Shown: positions 26,907 to 35,489 of the stretch, piece by piece
How the letters are laid out: every line of letters begins with the position of its first letter
Numbering within the stretch: position 1 is the first letter of the stretch
The notes under the pieces: generated by a model
What the model was told of the DNA's origin: nothing
Seen by the model: the letters and a program-made list of their open reading frames with translations, nothing else
The model's database searches: none
Position numbers and translations under genes: made by a program
DNA from: an uncultured Lachnospiraceae bacterium
GTDB taxonomy: Bacteria; Bacillota; Clostridia; Lachnospirales; Lachnospiraceae
NCBI GenBank assembly: GCA_945929965.1
Contig: CAMEOT010000005.1
Location: forward strand, 1-64,000
Length of the DNA: 64,000 nucleotides
Reading direction: 5' to 3'

Positions 26907-27632
26907 TTATATGTGTTTTTTAATATAAAACTCGTTGAATAACCTTGCGATCTGCACCAGATAATTGCAGATCGTCTTGAATACCTTAACGGTAGTATTA
27001 TAGTCTTCCTGCCACTCCACGGGGTAATCCAGGATCTTCACGCCTCTCTTCTCCGCCCGGAGCAGGAATTCGATCATGTAGAACCATCCATTGTCCTGAC
27101 TGCAGCCCCGGATCAGGGATATCGCCGTCTCCCGGCGTACAAAGGTAAAACCGCAGATGGCGTCCGTGGACTTCATCCGCAGGAATAATTTTAATAAGAT
27201 CAACAGCCCCTGTGAAGTGATCTTACGATACCATTTTCTGCCCTTCGTATCGGACTCTCTGGCGAAACGGCTGCCGTTAATATACTGTATCTCGCTCTGT
27301 GTCTCGAAGAGGTGAATGGCTTCTCCCAAATGCTTGATGTTGGTAGACAGGTCGATATCCATGTAACCGACCACATCCCCGTGGCTTAATTCCACGCCTC
27401 TGCGGAATGCCGCGCCCACACCCCGGACGTTAATTCTCTCATATCGCACTTTATCATATTTTTTACATAACGCTTCTGCGATCTGCGGTGTCTCGTCCTC
27501 GGAACCGTTGTCCACAATGATGATCTCATAATCTTCAAAAGCGATCTTCCGCAAATATTCCACTGTGCGAGTCACGCCACTCTCCAGACGCAGGCGCTCA
27601 TTTAATACCGGGAAAATAATCGTAAACATCAT
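26907..27632 (-). CDS. GT2 glycosyltransferase (DPM1/ALG5-like)
   Basis: The 241-residue protein is a single GT-A domain: IIFPVLNERLRLESG, VDNGSEDETPQIAEAL, GAAFRRGVELSHGDVVGYMDIDLST (the DID motif) and later AICGFTFVRRETA and NGWFYMIEFLLRAEKRG. It has no clear membrane segment. The order resembles ALG5/dolichyl-phosphate glucosyl synthase-like enzymes. Its start overlaps the last codon of the upstream GT2 gene. It may work with that protein, which has the membrane segments this one lacks. Confidence 0.78.
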   Translation of the reverse strand: MMFTIIFPVLNERLRLESGVTRTVEYLRKIAFEDYEIIIVDNGSEDETPQIAEALCKKYDKVRYERINVRGVGAAFRRGVELSHGDVVGYMDIDLSTNIKHLGEAIHLFETQSEIQYINGSRFARESDTKGRKWYRKITSQGLLILLKLFLRMKSTDAICGFTFVRRETAISLIRGCSQDNGWFYMIEFLLRAEKRGVKILDYPVEWQEDYNTTVKVFKTICNYLVQIARLFNEFYIKKHI

Positions 27633-28603
27633 TTTGTCAGTTTTTCCACTCCTTCTATTACGTAACGCTGTCGCTTAAAGCTCATGTTCAGGATCACGGA
27701 CAGATATTTGAAGATCAATGTCAGCATCACTGACATCATGAAAAATCCAAAGGAGATCAGCGTCATCAGACTCATCCAGCCTTCTACGGGGCGTACCGTG
27801 CTGAAAATGGAATACACGATCCAGCCGAACATGATCACCATGACAGAGAACAGGATCACACTCACCAACATGGAGAATTTCTCCAGTACGTTGGTAAATA
27901 TGATCAGCGTATCCAGTGCCAGGCTGCTGCGGGTACTGCGTTCCTCTCTGTTCCTGCCACTGCTTGCTATGCTTTTATTATCATAGACCAGCGTGTCCGC
28001 TTTCAGTCCGCAGTTCATGTACATTGCCTTACGGTAAGGGATGTATGCGTTCATCTGGTTCACACGGTTCACCGCCCGGCGGGAGATGATGCGGAACCGC
28101 TCCTGGCGAAGCTTGTGCGTGTTGCGGCTTCCCAGATTATATACCGCATAGAACAGACGGGAGGTAAACGCCACATCATGCTTCGGTGCCGCTGCCACCA
28201 CATCATACCCCTCCAGGGCTCTGCGATATACTTCCATGATCAGGGATGGTTCAAAATCCGGCAGACATTTATCGAACTCAAACAAAAAATCTCCCACTGC
28301 CAGATCTCTTCCGGCATTCATCGCCATCTCCACGCCCTGATAAAAGCTTAAATTGATCATGCTGACCACATGGCGGGTGCCGCTCTCTTCCAGGAACTTA
28401 TGGATCTCTTCTGCGGTATTGTCCATGCAGCAGTCGTTGACACAGACGATCTCATATTTTTCAAAATTTTCTTCCATGGTACCGCAGACTGTTTTCAGGA
28501 AATCCCGGATGCCTGCGCCGTCATTGTGCAGATAGAGCACACAGGACACGAAATTTTTTTCTTTGCTCAGCATTGCTTGATTTTGCATTACTTTCTTCTC
28601 CAT
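27629..28603 (-). CDS. GT2-like membrane protein with altered donor motif
   Basis: This 324-residue protein has a GT2-like domain (CVLYLHNDGAGIRDFL, VNDCCMDNTAEEIHKF, GVEMAMNAGRDLAVGDFLFEFD) and two C-terminal membrane segments at about residues 243-268 and 280-305, as in GtrB. The usual DxD donor motif is replaced by FEFDKCLPDFEP, and the basic donor-site motif is not obvious, so activity may be altered or lost. A plain explanation is a partner for the neighbouring DPM1/ALG5-like GT2, whose gene overlaps this one. The upstream FAD-oxidoreductase gene ends 16 bases before this start. Confidence 0.65.
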   Translation of the reverse strand: MEKKVMQNQAMLSKEKNFVSCVLYLHNDGAGIRDFLKTVCGTMEENFEKYEIVCVNDCCMDNTAEEIHKFLEESGTRHVVSMINLSFYQGVEMAMNAGRDLAVGDFLFEFDKCLPDFEPSLIMEVYRRALEGYDVVAAAPKHDVAFTSRLFYAVYNLGSRNTHKLRQERFRIISRRAVNRVNQMNAYIPYRKAMYMNCGLKADTLVYDNKSIASSGRNREERSTRSSLALDTLIIFTNVLEKFSMLVSVILFSVMVIMFGWIVYSIFSTVRPVEGWMSLMTLISFGFFMMSVMLTLIFKYLSVILNMSFKRQRYVIEGVEKLTK

Positions 28604-28618
28604 AGCCTTTCTCTGTGT

Positions 28619-29749
28619 CTACTCCAAAAATGGATCCAGATCATATACCGTATTGATCTTACCCGACAGTACACTGATCAATGTGGGTTCTGTGGAAACC
28701 GCCCGGATCACGGTAGGTCTCGAATCGTCGATCTCCGAAGCCTTCAGGATCGGCTTCATGGAGAACAGGGACTTCTCATAGCCAAAACCGTACTCTTCCC
28801 GCAGATATTTTCTCGCCAGCGTGGACATATATTCCCAGGCGCTCTCCGGTCTGCCCGGACAGTCATTGCAGTTACCCAGCCACCCATTCCGGCAGATATT
28901 CCCATCCTGTCCCACGCAGGGGAACTTGGGTGTGGCATCGTAGCTGGTCTTATGGGGTGTAAAGGTCACCGAAGTCAGGGAATGATATCCCGTCCTGCCA
29001 AAGGGCATGATAGAGAAAAAGGGACCGTCCATCACCGTGAATCCGATATTATGGATCTTCTCGCTTGCCTTGCAGAGAATGATCTCACACAATTCATACT
29101 TCAGTCCGAAGGGTTCCGTCGTCACACCTTCCACCTTTTCCAGTACCTGGTTCACAGAAGCATAGGTGGCATTCAGCACAAAGGGCGCCCGATAGACTTC
29201 CTGCTGCCCCTCATGCAGTGCGGTCACCTCATAACAGTCCGTAAGCTTTACGATCTTCGTGATCTCTCTGCCAAAATGCAGCTTCACACCGGGATATTTT
29301 GCGATCTCTTCCAGAAAATAATCCCGCAGGATATGGGCATCATAGGTGTATTCCTCCGTGAGAAAAGCACCGTCACACAGCCCCGGTTGAAAATATTCCT
29401 CCACCGGAAGTGCCTTGCAGGGGATCCCGCCGTCCTTACAGAATTTCAAAAATTCCGCCGCATCCGTCCAGGAAAAATGGGCGGAAGTAGCGTAGATCTG
29501 CTCAAATGACGTATGAATACAGAAAGAATAATCCTCCACAAAACGCTTGAAATATCCTGCCGACTTCATAGCGGTAGACAGAGAACGGGGATAGTGATAT
29601 CCCATGTGCACTCTCGCCTGATTAATATATGTGGCTCTGGTAAAAGGTGCCTGTTCGATCTCCAGCACTTCTACCTGCTGCCCTTTTTTTGCACAATACA
29701 GCGCGGCATACAGTCCATACAGCCCCGCTCCTATGATCAGCTTGTCCAT
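28619..29749 (-). CDS. FAD-dependent oxidoreductase (DAO-type)
   Basis: The 376-residue protein begins with the dinucleotide-binding motif LIIGAGLYGLYAALYCAKKG (GxGxxG at residues 7-12) and VEVLE, then NQARVHMGYHYPRSL, as in D-amino-acid-oxidase-like flavoproteins. AFLTEEYTYDAHILRDYFLEEIA and FVLNATYASVNQVL fit the same fold. Near the C-terminus a Cys cluster (CRNGWLGNCNDC) is unusual. The substrate is unknown. In this position, between GT2 genes and a DUF6020-like membrane protein, it may oxidise a lipid-linked or nucleotide sugar, but that is inference. A 379-residue frame on the opposite strand is a shadow. Confidence 0.72.
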   Translation of the reverse strand: MDKLIIGAGLYGLYAALYCAKKGQQVEVLEIEQAPFTRATYINQARVHMGYHYPRSLSTAMKSAGYFKRFVEDYSFCIHTSFEQIYATSAHFSWTDAAEFLKFCKDGGIPCKALPVEEYFQPGLCDGAFLTEEYTYDAHILRDYFLEEIAKYPGVKLHFGREITKIVKLTDCYEVTALHEGQQEVYRAPFVLNATYASVNQVLEKVEGVTTEPFGLKYELCEIILCKASEKIHNIGFTVMDGPFFSIMPFGRTGYHSLTSVTFTPHKTSYDATPKFPCVGQDGNICRNGWLGNCNDCPGRPESAWEYMSTLARKYLREEYGFGYEKSLFSMKPILKASEIDDSRPTVIRAVSTEPTLISVLSGKINTVYDLDPFLE

Positions 29750-29781
29750 TTGGTTATCCTATATTGTCCTTGTTTTCTTAA

Positions 29782-29887
29782 TCTATGTTTTATCTATGTT
29801 TTATCTTCGTTTTATCTACGTTTTATCTTCGTTTTATCTTCGTTTTTTCTACGCTTTTTCTACACTTTTTCTTTGCTTTTTCTATGC
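29782..29887. repeat. 11-bp tandem repeat spanning a gene's stop codon
   Basis: About 9.6 units of an 11-base T-rich repeat (type TCTTCGTTTTA) run without gaps from 29782 to 29887. The stop codon of the DUF6020-like gene (29823-29825) lies inside the array. Because 11 is not a multiple of three, gain or loss of a unit within the coding part would change the C-terminal tail, which is Lys/Arg-rich. It lies between that gene and the FAD oxidoreductase. Confidence 0.85.
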
Positions 29888-31667
29888 ATTCCGGCGCAGC
29901 TTGCGCTGTTACACTATTCGATGTCTTCCATAACAGTCCCAGCAGATACGGCAGCGCCAGCATCACCGGGTAGACATAACGCATCTGCACCGTAGGTCCC
30001 AGCAGCATCGTGCCGTAGTAGCCTCCCACGGTGACAAGCGGTAGACAGAAGCGCTTCCTGTCTGTAATGAACAGTACTGCTGCCAGTCCCAGATACAGCC
30101 ACAGATAACTTCCCGGCACGAAAATATATTTCAGCAAAGGAATCCTCAGATATCCGTTATTCTCCGCCCAGTTCTCCAGCCGTTCATACATCCACGGGAA
30201 TTTACTGTCTTTATAGATGCCTCTTTCGTTTAACACACCCTCGTCCCAACGGGTCTGCACATAACCCAGTCCTTCCTTTTCCCCCGTCTGGTTCACTGTG
30301 GCATGGGTCGTATCGAACGGTGACAAAAATCCGGCATCCACCGCCAGTGCGGCATTGATCATATCTCCCGGATAGGCGCTCAGCAGATGCAGATAGGTCT
30401 TTATAAATTCCCCGGAACGATATCTCACTACATACGTGTTGGTATGGCGCTTTACCGGATCCGCGATCCCCGGATCATAGTCTCTATACGCTTCATCCAG
30501 GATGAAATCATGGATCAGCGCCTTATCCTGCTCTGTCATGGTGCCGTCATCCTCCGGGAGGACTCCCACCCCACCGTGATAAATCATGCACCGCGACATC
30601 TGCTGGATCGGCATGCTTAGCATCTCCCGTCTGTCTCCCTGCTCCGCATGGGTGATGTTAAATACCGCAGACAGCACAAAAAGCCCTACGCCGAAAGCCA
30701 CCGCACTCACTGCGAACAGCCTCCCCCAGAGCTTCCTCGCCCTTTTTCCAAAACAGAACATCAGGAATAAAAAAGCCAACAATACGATCATAGCATATTT
30801 TCCGTTATTCCGAAACAGAATCATTCCTACGGTTCCGATTCCAAACAGCAGATCCCGGATCCCGGGACGGATACTCCTGCGGTCCTCCATAAGAAGATCC
30901 GTCAGGCTCACCAGCTGTAATAATAAAAACGCGCTGAACACAGTATCCTTGGTCATACTGACACTCATGTACCAGTGAAACGGAAAAAACATTCCAAGTA
31001 ACAACACAGACAACCAAGCAGCCACCGGGGCTTTTCTTCTGTGTAATACCCACATACCATATGCCATGCTGCCTGCAAGCAGCAACATCTGCGCAGCCGT
31101 ATAACATGCCATGCCCGCATTCACACTGCCGAAGATATGGGAACCCAGCCACAGCATTCCCTGTAAAAGCAGAGTATGCACGATGGGATGATGATCAAAA
31201 TAGTAATGCTCCATGATCTGACCGGTCTGCACCGGCGCATCATAGGCACAGATCCCCGGATAATATGCCAGATATACCGGAAGCCACGCAAGTAACAGTA
31301 ACAGCAGGCTTCCCAGAAGCACCTGTCCGCCGGAGCGGTTCTGTATCCATGCGGCAAATCTTTTGTAACCTGTTGCCTTTTGGCGGCCGTCAGCGCCATC
31401 CATGTTATCCTGGCTCTGCGTCTGACTATTCTGCCTTGCAGCAGTATTCTCTGCTATATGGTAGACCACCCGGGTCCCCACCATTCCAAACACGCATCCC
31501 AGGATCACCGACCATGCCAAAGTGCTTCCCACATATCCGGCGGTCCACAGAACGTTCCCGTTTGCTGCCAGATCTTTTTCTGTTTTTACAAAAAATACAA
31601 ACAGACATCCCAGAACGCAAAGCAACAGATACCCTTTACGTCTGGGAAGTATTCTCGTCTCCCGCAT
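29823..31667 (-). CDS. Polytopic membrane protein, DUF6020-like
   Basis: The start chosen is the ATG at 31667, one base after the stop of the upstream GT2 gene, with AAAGGA before it (614 residues); the longer reading only overlaps that gene. It has four hydrophobic segments in the first 160 residues, then LAYYPGICAYDAPVQTGQI and FDHHPIVHTLLLQGMLW. These motifs I associate with DUF6020 membrane proteins of clostridial glycan loci. About eight further segments follow with a soluble loop near residues 400-480. The last residues (KKKCRKSVEKTKIKRR) come from an 11-bp tandem repeat. A GT-C like role is inferred. Confidence 0.65.
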   Translation of the reverse strand: MRETRILPRRKGYLLLCVLGCLFVFFVKTEKDLAANGNVLWTAGYVGSTLAWSVILGCVFGMVGTRVVYHIAENTAARQNSQTQSQDNMDGADGRQKATGYKRFAAWIQNRSGGQVLLGSLLLLLLAWLPVYLAYYPGICAYDAPVQTGQIMEHYYFDHHPIVHTLLLQGMLWLGSHIFGSVNAGMACYTAAQMLLLAGSMAYGMWVLHRRKAPVAAWLSVLLLGMFFPFHWYMSVSMTKDTVFSAFLLLQLVSLTDLLMEDRRSIRPGIRDLLFGIGTVGMILFRNNGKYAMIVLLAFLFLMFCFGKRARKLWGRLFAVSAVAFGVGLFVLSAVFNITHAEQGDRREMLSMPIQQMSRCMIYHGGVGVLPEDDGTMTEQDKALIHDFILDEAYRDYDPGIADPVKRHTNTYVVRYRSGEFIKTYLHLLSAYPGDMINAALAVDAGFLSPFDTTHATVNQTGEKEGLGYVQTRWDEGVLNERGIYKDSKFPWMYERLENWAENNGYLRIPLLKYIFVPGSYLWLYLGLAAVLFITDRKRFCLPLVTVGGYYGTMLLGPTVQMRYVYPVMLALPYLLGLLWKTSNSVTAQAAPECIEKAKKKCRKSVEKTKIKRR

Positions 31668-31668
31668 A

Positions 31669-32610
31669 TTACAATCCTTTACGTTCCTGATGTTCCCCAT
31701 GTACACGGTTCAGACGGTACTCGAAATCCTTCCGGTCCTTGGCCGTCATAACTTCCAGCATCATGCCGGAGAAAAATGACTGGATCCCCGCTAACAAAAT
31801 AAATCCGCAGGCGATCAGCGTCGGGAATCTGGGCACCAGTCCGGTACTGAGATACTCCAGAAGTACCGGTACAAATAAAATCACAGAGATTACCGTCAGC
31901 AATAATGCCAGCATCCCGAAGAAATGCATAGGTTTATAATTTTTATACAGCTGCAGCATCTTGCGGATGACGCGGAAGCCATCACTGTATGTGTTCAGCT
32001 TGGATTCACTGCCCTCCGGACGGTCGCGGTATTCCACCACCACGTTCTCCACCTGCATGTTATAGTTCACCGCATGAATAGTCATCTCCGTCTCGATCTC
32101 AAATCCTTTGGAGAATACCGGGAAAGTCTTCACGAATTCATAGCTGAATGCCCGGTATCCAGTCATGATATCCTTGATATTGGCATGGAACAGGCTGTTG
32201 ATCCCCGCACGCATCAGGCTGTTGCCAAAGTTATGGAACGGGCGCTTATTCTCCGTGAAATAAGTGGAGGATAACCGGTCTCCCACTACCATATCCGCCT
32301 GGTGCTTCAGCACCCTCTCCACCATCTCCGCAGCACAATCTAAGGGGTACGTATCGTCGCCGTCGATCATCAGATAACATTCCGCATCAATCTCCCGGAA
32401 CATTCTGCGGATCACATTTCCCTTACCCTGGGCATATTCATAACGTACGATTGCCCCAGCCTGCGTAGCCAGTTCCACCGTGCGATCCGTGGAGTTATTG
32501 TCATATACATACGTCACTGCCTCCGGCAGGAACCTCTTCACGTCGGATACTACCTTGGCAATAGTCTTCTCCTCATTGTAGCAGGGAATCAATACTGCGA
32601 TTTTATCCAT
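31669..32610 (-). CDS. GT2 polyprenyl-phosphate sugar transferase (DPM1/GtrB-like)
   Basis: The 313-residue protein has LIPCYNEEKTIAKVV, VYDNNSTDRT, GKGNVIRRMFREIDAECYLMIDGDDTYP (DGD motif) and TGYRAFSYEFVKTF. Two membrane segments (about residues 230-252 and 262-286) lie near the C-terminus, and QGKGNV is typical of DPM1-like enzymes. It is the first gene of the left 32-kb minus-strand run and is divergent from the plus-strand gene at 32804, so its promoter should lie in 32611-32800. The downstream DUF6020-like gene starts one base after its stop, suggesting donor synthase and user are made together. Confidence 0.85.
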   Translation of the reverse strand: MDKIAVLIPCYNEEKTIAKVVSDVKRFLPEAVTYVYDNNSTDRTVELATQAGAIVRYEYAQGKGNVIRRMFREIDAECYLMIDGDDTYPLDCAAEMVERVLKHQADMVVGDRLSSTYFTENKRPFHNFGNSLMRAGINSLFHANIKDIMTGYRAFSYEFVKTFPVFSKGFEIETEMTIHAVNYNMQVENVVVEYRDRPEGSESKLNTYSDGFRVIRKMLQLYKNYKPMHFFGMLALLLTVISVILFVPVLLEYLSTGLVPRFPTLIACGFILLAGIQSFFSGMMLEVMTAKDRKDFEYRLNRVHGEHQERKGL

Positions 32611-32704
32611 TTTCTATTCCTCTTATCTCTTTGTGTTAAAAGTGCTTATACAAAGTTTATTGTACCACGCTTATTCATTTACAGCCACTATTTTTGCTTT
32701 TTTC

Positions 32705-32733
32705 TTGGGTATAAAAAAAACTTATGCTATAAT
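32705..32733 (+). promoter_or_regulatory. Extended -10 promoter for the GT-C like gene
   Basis: TTGGGT (32705-32710), a 17-base spacer and TATAAT (32728-32733) preceded by TGC form an extended -10 promoter about 70 bases before the ATG at 32804. The -10 core ATGCTATAAT is identical to that of the SGNH gene at 38263. Confidence 0.7.
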
Positions 32734-32803
32734 CATATCTGTTAAGAGCACTTCTGACCGCATATTGGCGCTATTATTACTTTTTTCAGAAAGGATATTT
32801 TTC

Positions 32804-34489
32804 ATGGAAAAGTTATATAAAATATCTCTTTACGCAGTAAAATTCCTAACTCTGCTTCTCGCTGTGCTGCTGTTTGCGGGCAGTTTTCTCACCACCTGCT
32901 ACGCCGACAATATGGAGACACAACAGGTGCTGTTTCGTCTGGATAATCCACTGTGGAATCTGTTGGAGCTTGCAGGCTTTGGGCTCTTATTCTGTGCTTG
33001 TCTTCACTTCTATGATAAGTTTGGGAGAAAGTTCAGACGAGGACTTCTGATCTTTACTTTGGGTTTCATCTTCTGTCTGGGTGTTCTATTGATTTTGTTC
33101 GGGCGCACCGTTCCGGCTGCGGATGCCATGTCCGTATATAATGCGGCGCTGGAATGGATCCAGGGAAATCTTGATGTGATCCACCCCACCGTCTCCTATC
33201 TCTCCTATTATCCACAGCAGATCGGGCTGATGGCATTTTTAGAACTGTTCCTCCGGATCTGGAACCTCACCGGCATCTCCGCACCTGCCTGGCATTTTAT
33301 CAAGTTCATCTATGTATGCCTGCTGTGCGCGGCGGTTCTGTTCCAGTATCTGTCCTTAAAATACCTGTGGCGGGAACACTGGGAGGAGATCTCCTGCTGC
33401 TATCTGCTCCTGGTATGCTGTAACCTCCCCATGATCATGTACAGCTCCTTCGTCTATGGGGAGATTCCTTCCTATGCGGCATTGTCCGTGGGATTGTACC
33501 TGTTGCTGCGTCTGCTGTCCGGCATAACTTCTCCGGGACGCGCCTCTGACATCTCCTGTAAAGGAATGTCGGTGAAGCCTTTTGCCTCCGAGGCATCTTC
33601 CGAGACAATATTGTCTCCAAAGCTTCATTGCACCCGGTCTGCATTTTTTACAGGTACCGGCAGCATCTTATTTCTCGCTTTGAGTGTAATGCTGCGTAAG
33701 AACTCACTGATTCCGATCATCGCTGTACTGCTGGTGCTGCTCTTCGAATCGCTGCGTTTTGGACGAAGCGTTCGTGCACGCTTATGCCTGCTCGGTATGG
33801 CGGTATGTCTTGCTGTTACTTCTGTGGGGATTCTGCCTCTGGTACAGAAATGTTATGAGAAAAAGGCCGGTAACACATTAAGCTCCGGTGTCACCGCCAT
33901 GTCCTATTTTGCCATGGGAATGCAGGAAGCCTCCCGGGGATGCGGCTGGTATAACGGTTTCAATATCGATACCTACGATGCCGCCGGAATGGATTCTGCT
34001 TTGGCAAATGAGATCAGCCGGCAGGCAGTTTTGGAGCGCCTGGCATACTTCCGGGAACATCCGGGATATGCTGTGGACTTCTATGCCCGCAAGCATCTGT
34101 CCCAGTGGGCAGACGGCACCTACGCCAGCCGCCAGGCAACCCTTGCTGCTTACGGCGGACGGAGTGGATTCTTCCAGGAAGTCTATGACGGATCCCTCAG
34201 TTCTGCCTATATTGAATGGGGCAATGCCTGGCAGGATGTGCTGTATCTGGGAACACTGGTGTTCTGCGTAAGCGCGGTTTACCGCAGGCGGAAGGGCACA
34301 GGTACAGCTCCACAAGGCAGCGACACAGATTCCCTGTATCTCTATGTGGGACTCATCGCCGTGCTGGGCGGGTTCCTGTTCCATATCCTCTGGGAAGCCA
34401 ATTCCCGCTATATCTTCCTGTATAGCCTGCTGCTGATGCCCTACTGTGCTGCGGGGATATATACAGTTTTCGCTGAACATGCAAAATGA
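32804..34489 (+). CDS. Polytopic membrane protein, GT-C like
   Basis: I start at the ATG at 32804 (561 residues), preceded by GAAAGGAT; the longer frame from 32633 runs through the promoter. The protein has about ten hydrophobic segments. A loop after the third carries DAMSVYNAALEWIQGN, and HPTVSYLSYYPQQIGLMAFLELFLRIW follows, a layout like GT39-type proteins. Near the end EWGNAWQDVLYLG and NSRYIFLYSLLLMPY are recognisable in similar clostridial proteins. A low-complexity cytoplasmic insertion is present near residues 230-270. It stands alone on the plus strand with its own promoter and terminator, so it is regulated apart from the glycan runs beside it. Confidence 0.7.
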   Translation: MEKLYKISLYAVKFLTLLLAVLLFAGSFLTTCYADNMETQQVLFRLDNPLWNLLELAGFGLLFCACLHFYDKFGRKFRRGLLIFTLGFIFCLGVLLILFGRTVPAADAMSVYNAALEWIQGNLDVIHPTVSYLSYYPQQIGLMAFLELFLRIWNLTGISAPAWHFIKFIYVCLLCAAVLFQYLSLKYLWREHWEEISCCYLLLVCCNLPMIMYSSFVYGEIPSYAALSVGLYLLLRLLSGITSPGRASDISCKGMSVKPFASEASSETILSPKLHCTRSAFFTGTGSILFLALSVMLRKNSLIPIIAVLLVLLFESLRFGRSVRARLCLLGMAVCLAVTSVGILPLVQKCYEKKAGNTLSSGVTAMSYFAMGMQEASRGCGWYNGFNIDTYDAAGMDSALANEISRQAVLERLAYFREHPGYAVDFYARKHLSQWADGTYASRQATLAAYGGRSGFFQEVYDGSLSSAYIEWGNAWQDVLYLGTLVFCVSAVYRRRKGTGTAPQGSDTDSLYLYVGLIAVLGGFLFHILWEANSRYIFLYSLLLMPYCAAGIYTVFAEHAK

Positions 34490-34492
34490 AAA

Positions 34493-34539
34493 AATTCCGT
34501 ACAAAAATTCCTGAGTTAGGAACTTTTTTGTACGGAATT
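34493..34539 (+). terminator. Rho-independent terminator
   Basis: A near-perfect inverted repeat (AATTCCGTACAAAAA with TTTTTTGTACGGAATT, inner TTCC/GGAA) starts three bases after the stop codon at 34489. The descending arm carries a T6 run. Confidence 0.75.
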
Positions 34540-34570
34540 CATTGTTTTAAGGTTTTTACACCAAATTAAC

Positions 34571-34752
34571 TTGAGAGTTACGAGCCATGCAAAAATAGAA
34601 CGGAATACCTCGGTGGGAGCTTGCTCACACAAGAGGTTATTTCGTTCTATTTTTATACCGTGCGTCCAACGGACACACTCGACAGCCGTCAATGAAATAA
34701 ATGTGGAGCGCCCTTTGCGACACATTTATGAATTGGGTGCATGGCTCGTAAC
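34571..34752 (+). repeat. 182-bp multi-hairpin palindromic element (copy A)
   Basis: It starts with TTGAGAGTTACG. A perfect 15-base inverted repeat (GTTACGAGCCATGCA at 34577-34591 and its complement at 34738-34752) closes the element. Inside are a long hairpin (AAAAATAGAACG with CGTTCTATTTTT) capped by GGGAGCTTGCTCAC, a small GTCC/GGAC hairpin and an ATAAATGTG/CACATTTAT hairpin. The fold would be a closed multi-arm junction, which suggests a structured RNA or a mobile palindromic repeat. It has no coding potential. A related element faces it at 35363-35484. Confidence 0.65.
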
Positions 34753-34773
34753 GTAGGGCTGCCATAGACCGGA

Positions 34774-35122
34774 CAAGTTCCGCCTGTGCCCCTTCTTCCG
34801 CCTCAGCGTGGGCACAGGAGACAGGAGCAAGCTTCTCTGTACCCTTCTTACGCCTCAGCGTGGGCACAGGAGATAGGAACAAGCTAGTCTGTGCCCTTCT
34901 TCCGCCTCAACGTGGGCACAAATAATAGGAGCAAGCTTCTCTGTACCCTTCTTCCGCCTCAGCGTGGGCACAGGAGATAGGAGCAAGCTTCTCTGTACCC
35001 TTCTTACGCCTCAGCGTGGGCACAGGAGATAGGAACAAGCTAGTCTGTGCCCTTCTTCCGCCTCAGCGTGGGCACAGGAGACGGGAACAAGCTCCTCTGT
35101 ACCCTTCTTACGCCTCAGCGTG
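34774..35122. repeat. 52-bp tandem repeat array
   Basis: CAAGCT anchors recur at 34828, 34880, 34932, 34984, 35036 and 35088, each exactly 52 bases apart, with a diverged first copy at 34774: about seven units. Each unit contains a GTGCCC/GGGCAC or GTACCC/GGGCAC type inverted repeat. Units alternate between two variants, so a higher-order repeat of two or three units is likely. There are no unique spacers, so this is a minisatellite and not a CRISPR array. Confidence 0.9.
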
Positions 35123-35126
35123 AATA

Positions 35127-35332
35127 GTTTATGGGTATGAGAAGCTTGTTTCGTTGCTGATACCCACGCTATGAAAAGTTTGTGGGTATCAGAAGCTTGT
35201 TTTGTTGCTGATACCCATGCTGTGGAAAGTTTGAGGGTATGAGAAGCTTGTTTTGTTGCTGATACCCACGCCATGAAAAGTTTGTGGGTATCAGAAGCTT
35301 GTTTTGTTGCTGATACCCAAATTGTGAAAAAC
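35127..35332. repeat. 51-bp tandem repeat array
   Basis: GAAGCTTG recurs at 35141, 35192, 35243 and 35294, exactly 51 bases apart: four units. Each carries a hairpin with GGGTATCAG or GGGTATGAG against CTGATACCC. It directly abuts the 52-bp array but differs in sequence. Open frames through it give a 17-residue repeat (WVSATKQAS...), which I treat as artefact because the frame has no start region or homology outside the array. Confidence 0.9.
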
Positions 35333-35362
35333 GGAAGGTATAACAAGGAAATTATATATTCC

Positions 35363-35484
35363 AGAATGCCTGCGGCAGGCGTTCGCCGCATCACGGCAAA
35401 ATAAAAACCGTGATTTGTGAGCAAGCTCCCAATCACGGTTCTTATTTTGCCTATGCGCGGCTCATTGCTCGCGTAACTCTCAAT
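35363..35484 (-). repeat. Multi-hairpin palindromic element (copy B), inverted relative to copy A
   Basis: Read on the minus strand it starts with TTGAGAGTTACGCGAGC and leads into a long hairpin (35395-35451; GGCAAAATAAGAACCGTGAT with its near-complement) capped by the same GGGAGCTTGCTCAC loop as copy A. A GC-rich palindrome (GCCTGCGGCAGGC, 35368-35380) follows. Copies A and B face each other across the two tandem arrays. Its first bases lie six bases after the stop of the gene at 35490, so it may also serve as that gene's 3' structure. Confidence 0.65.
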
Positions 35485-35489
35485 TTGTA

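Noticed and set aside
28370-29509. 379-residue plus-strand open frame opposite the FAD oxidoreductase
   Set aside because: Shadow of a clear flavoprotein gene; no ribosome site or domain.
34774-35332. CRISPR array
   Set aside because: Units are contiguous 52- or 51-base repeats with no unique spacers, and no cas gene is present.
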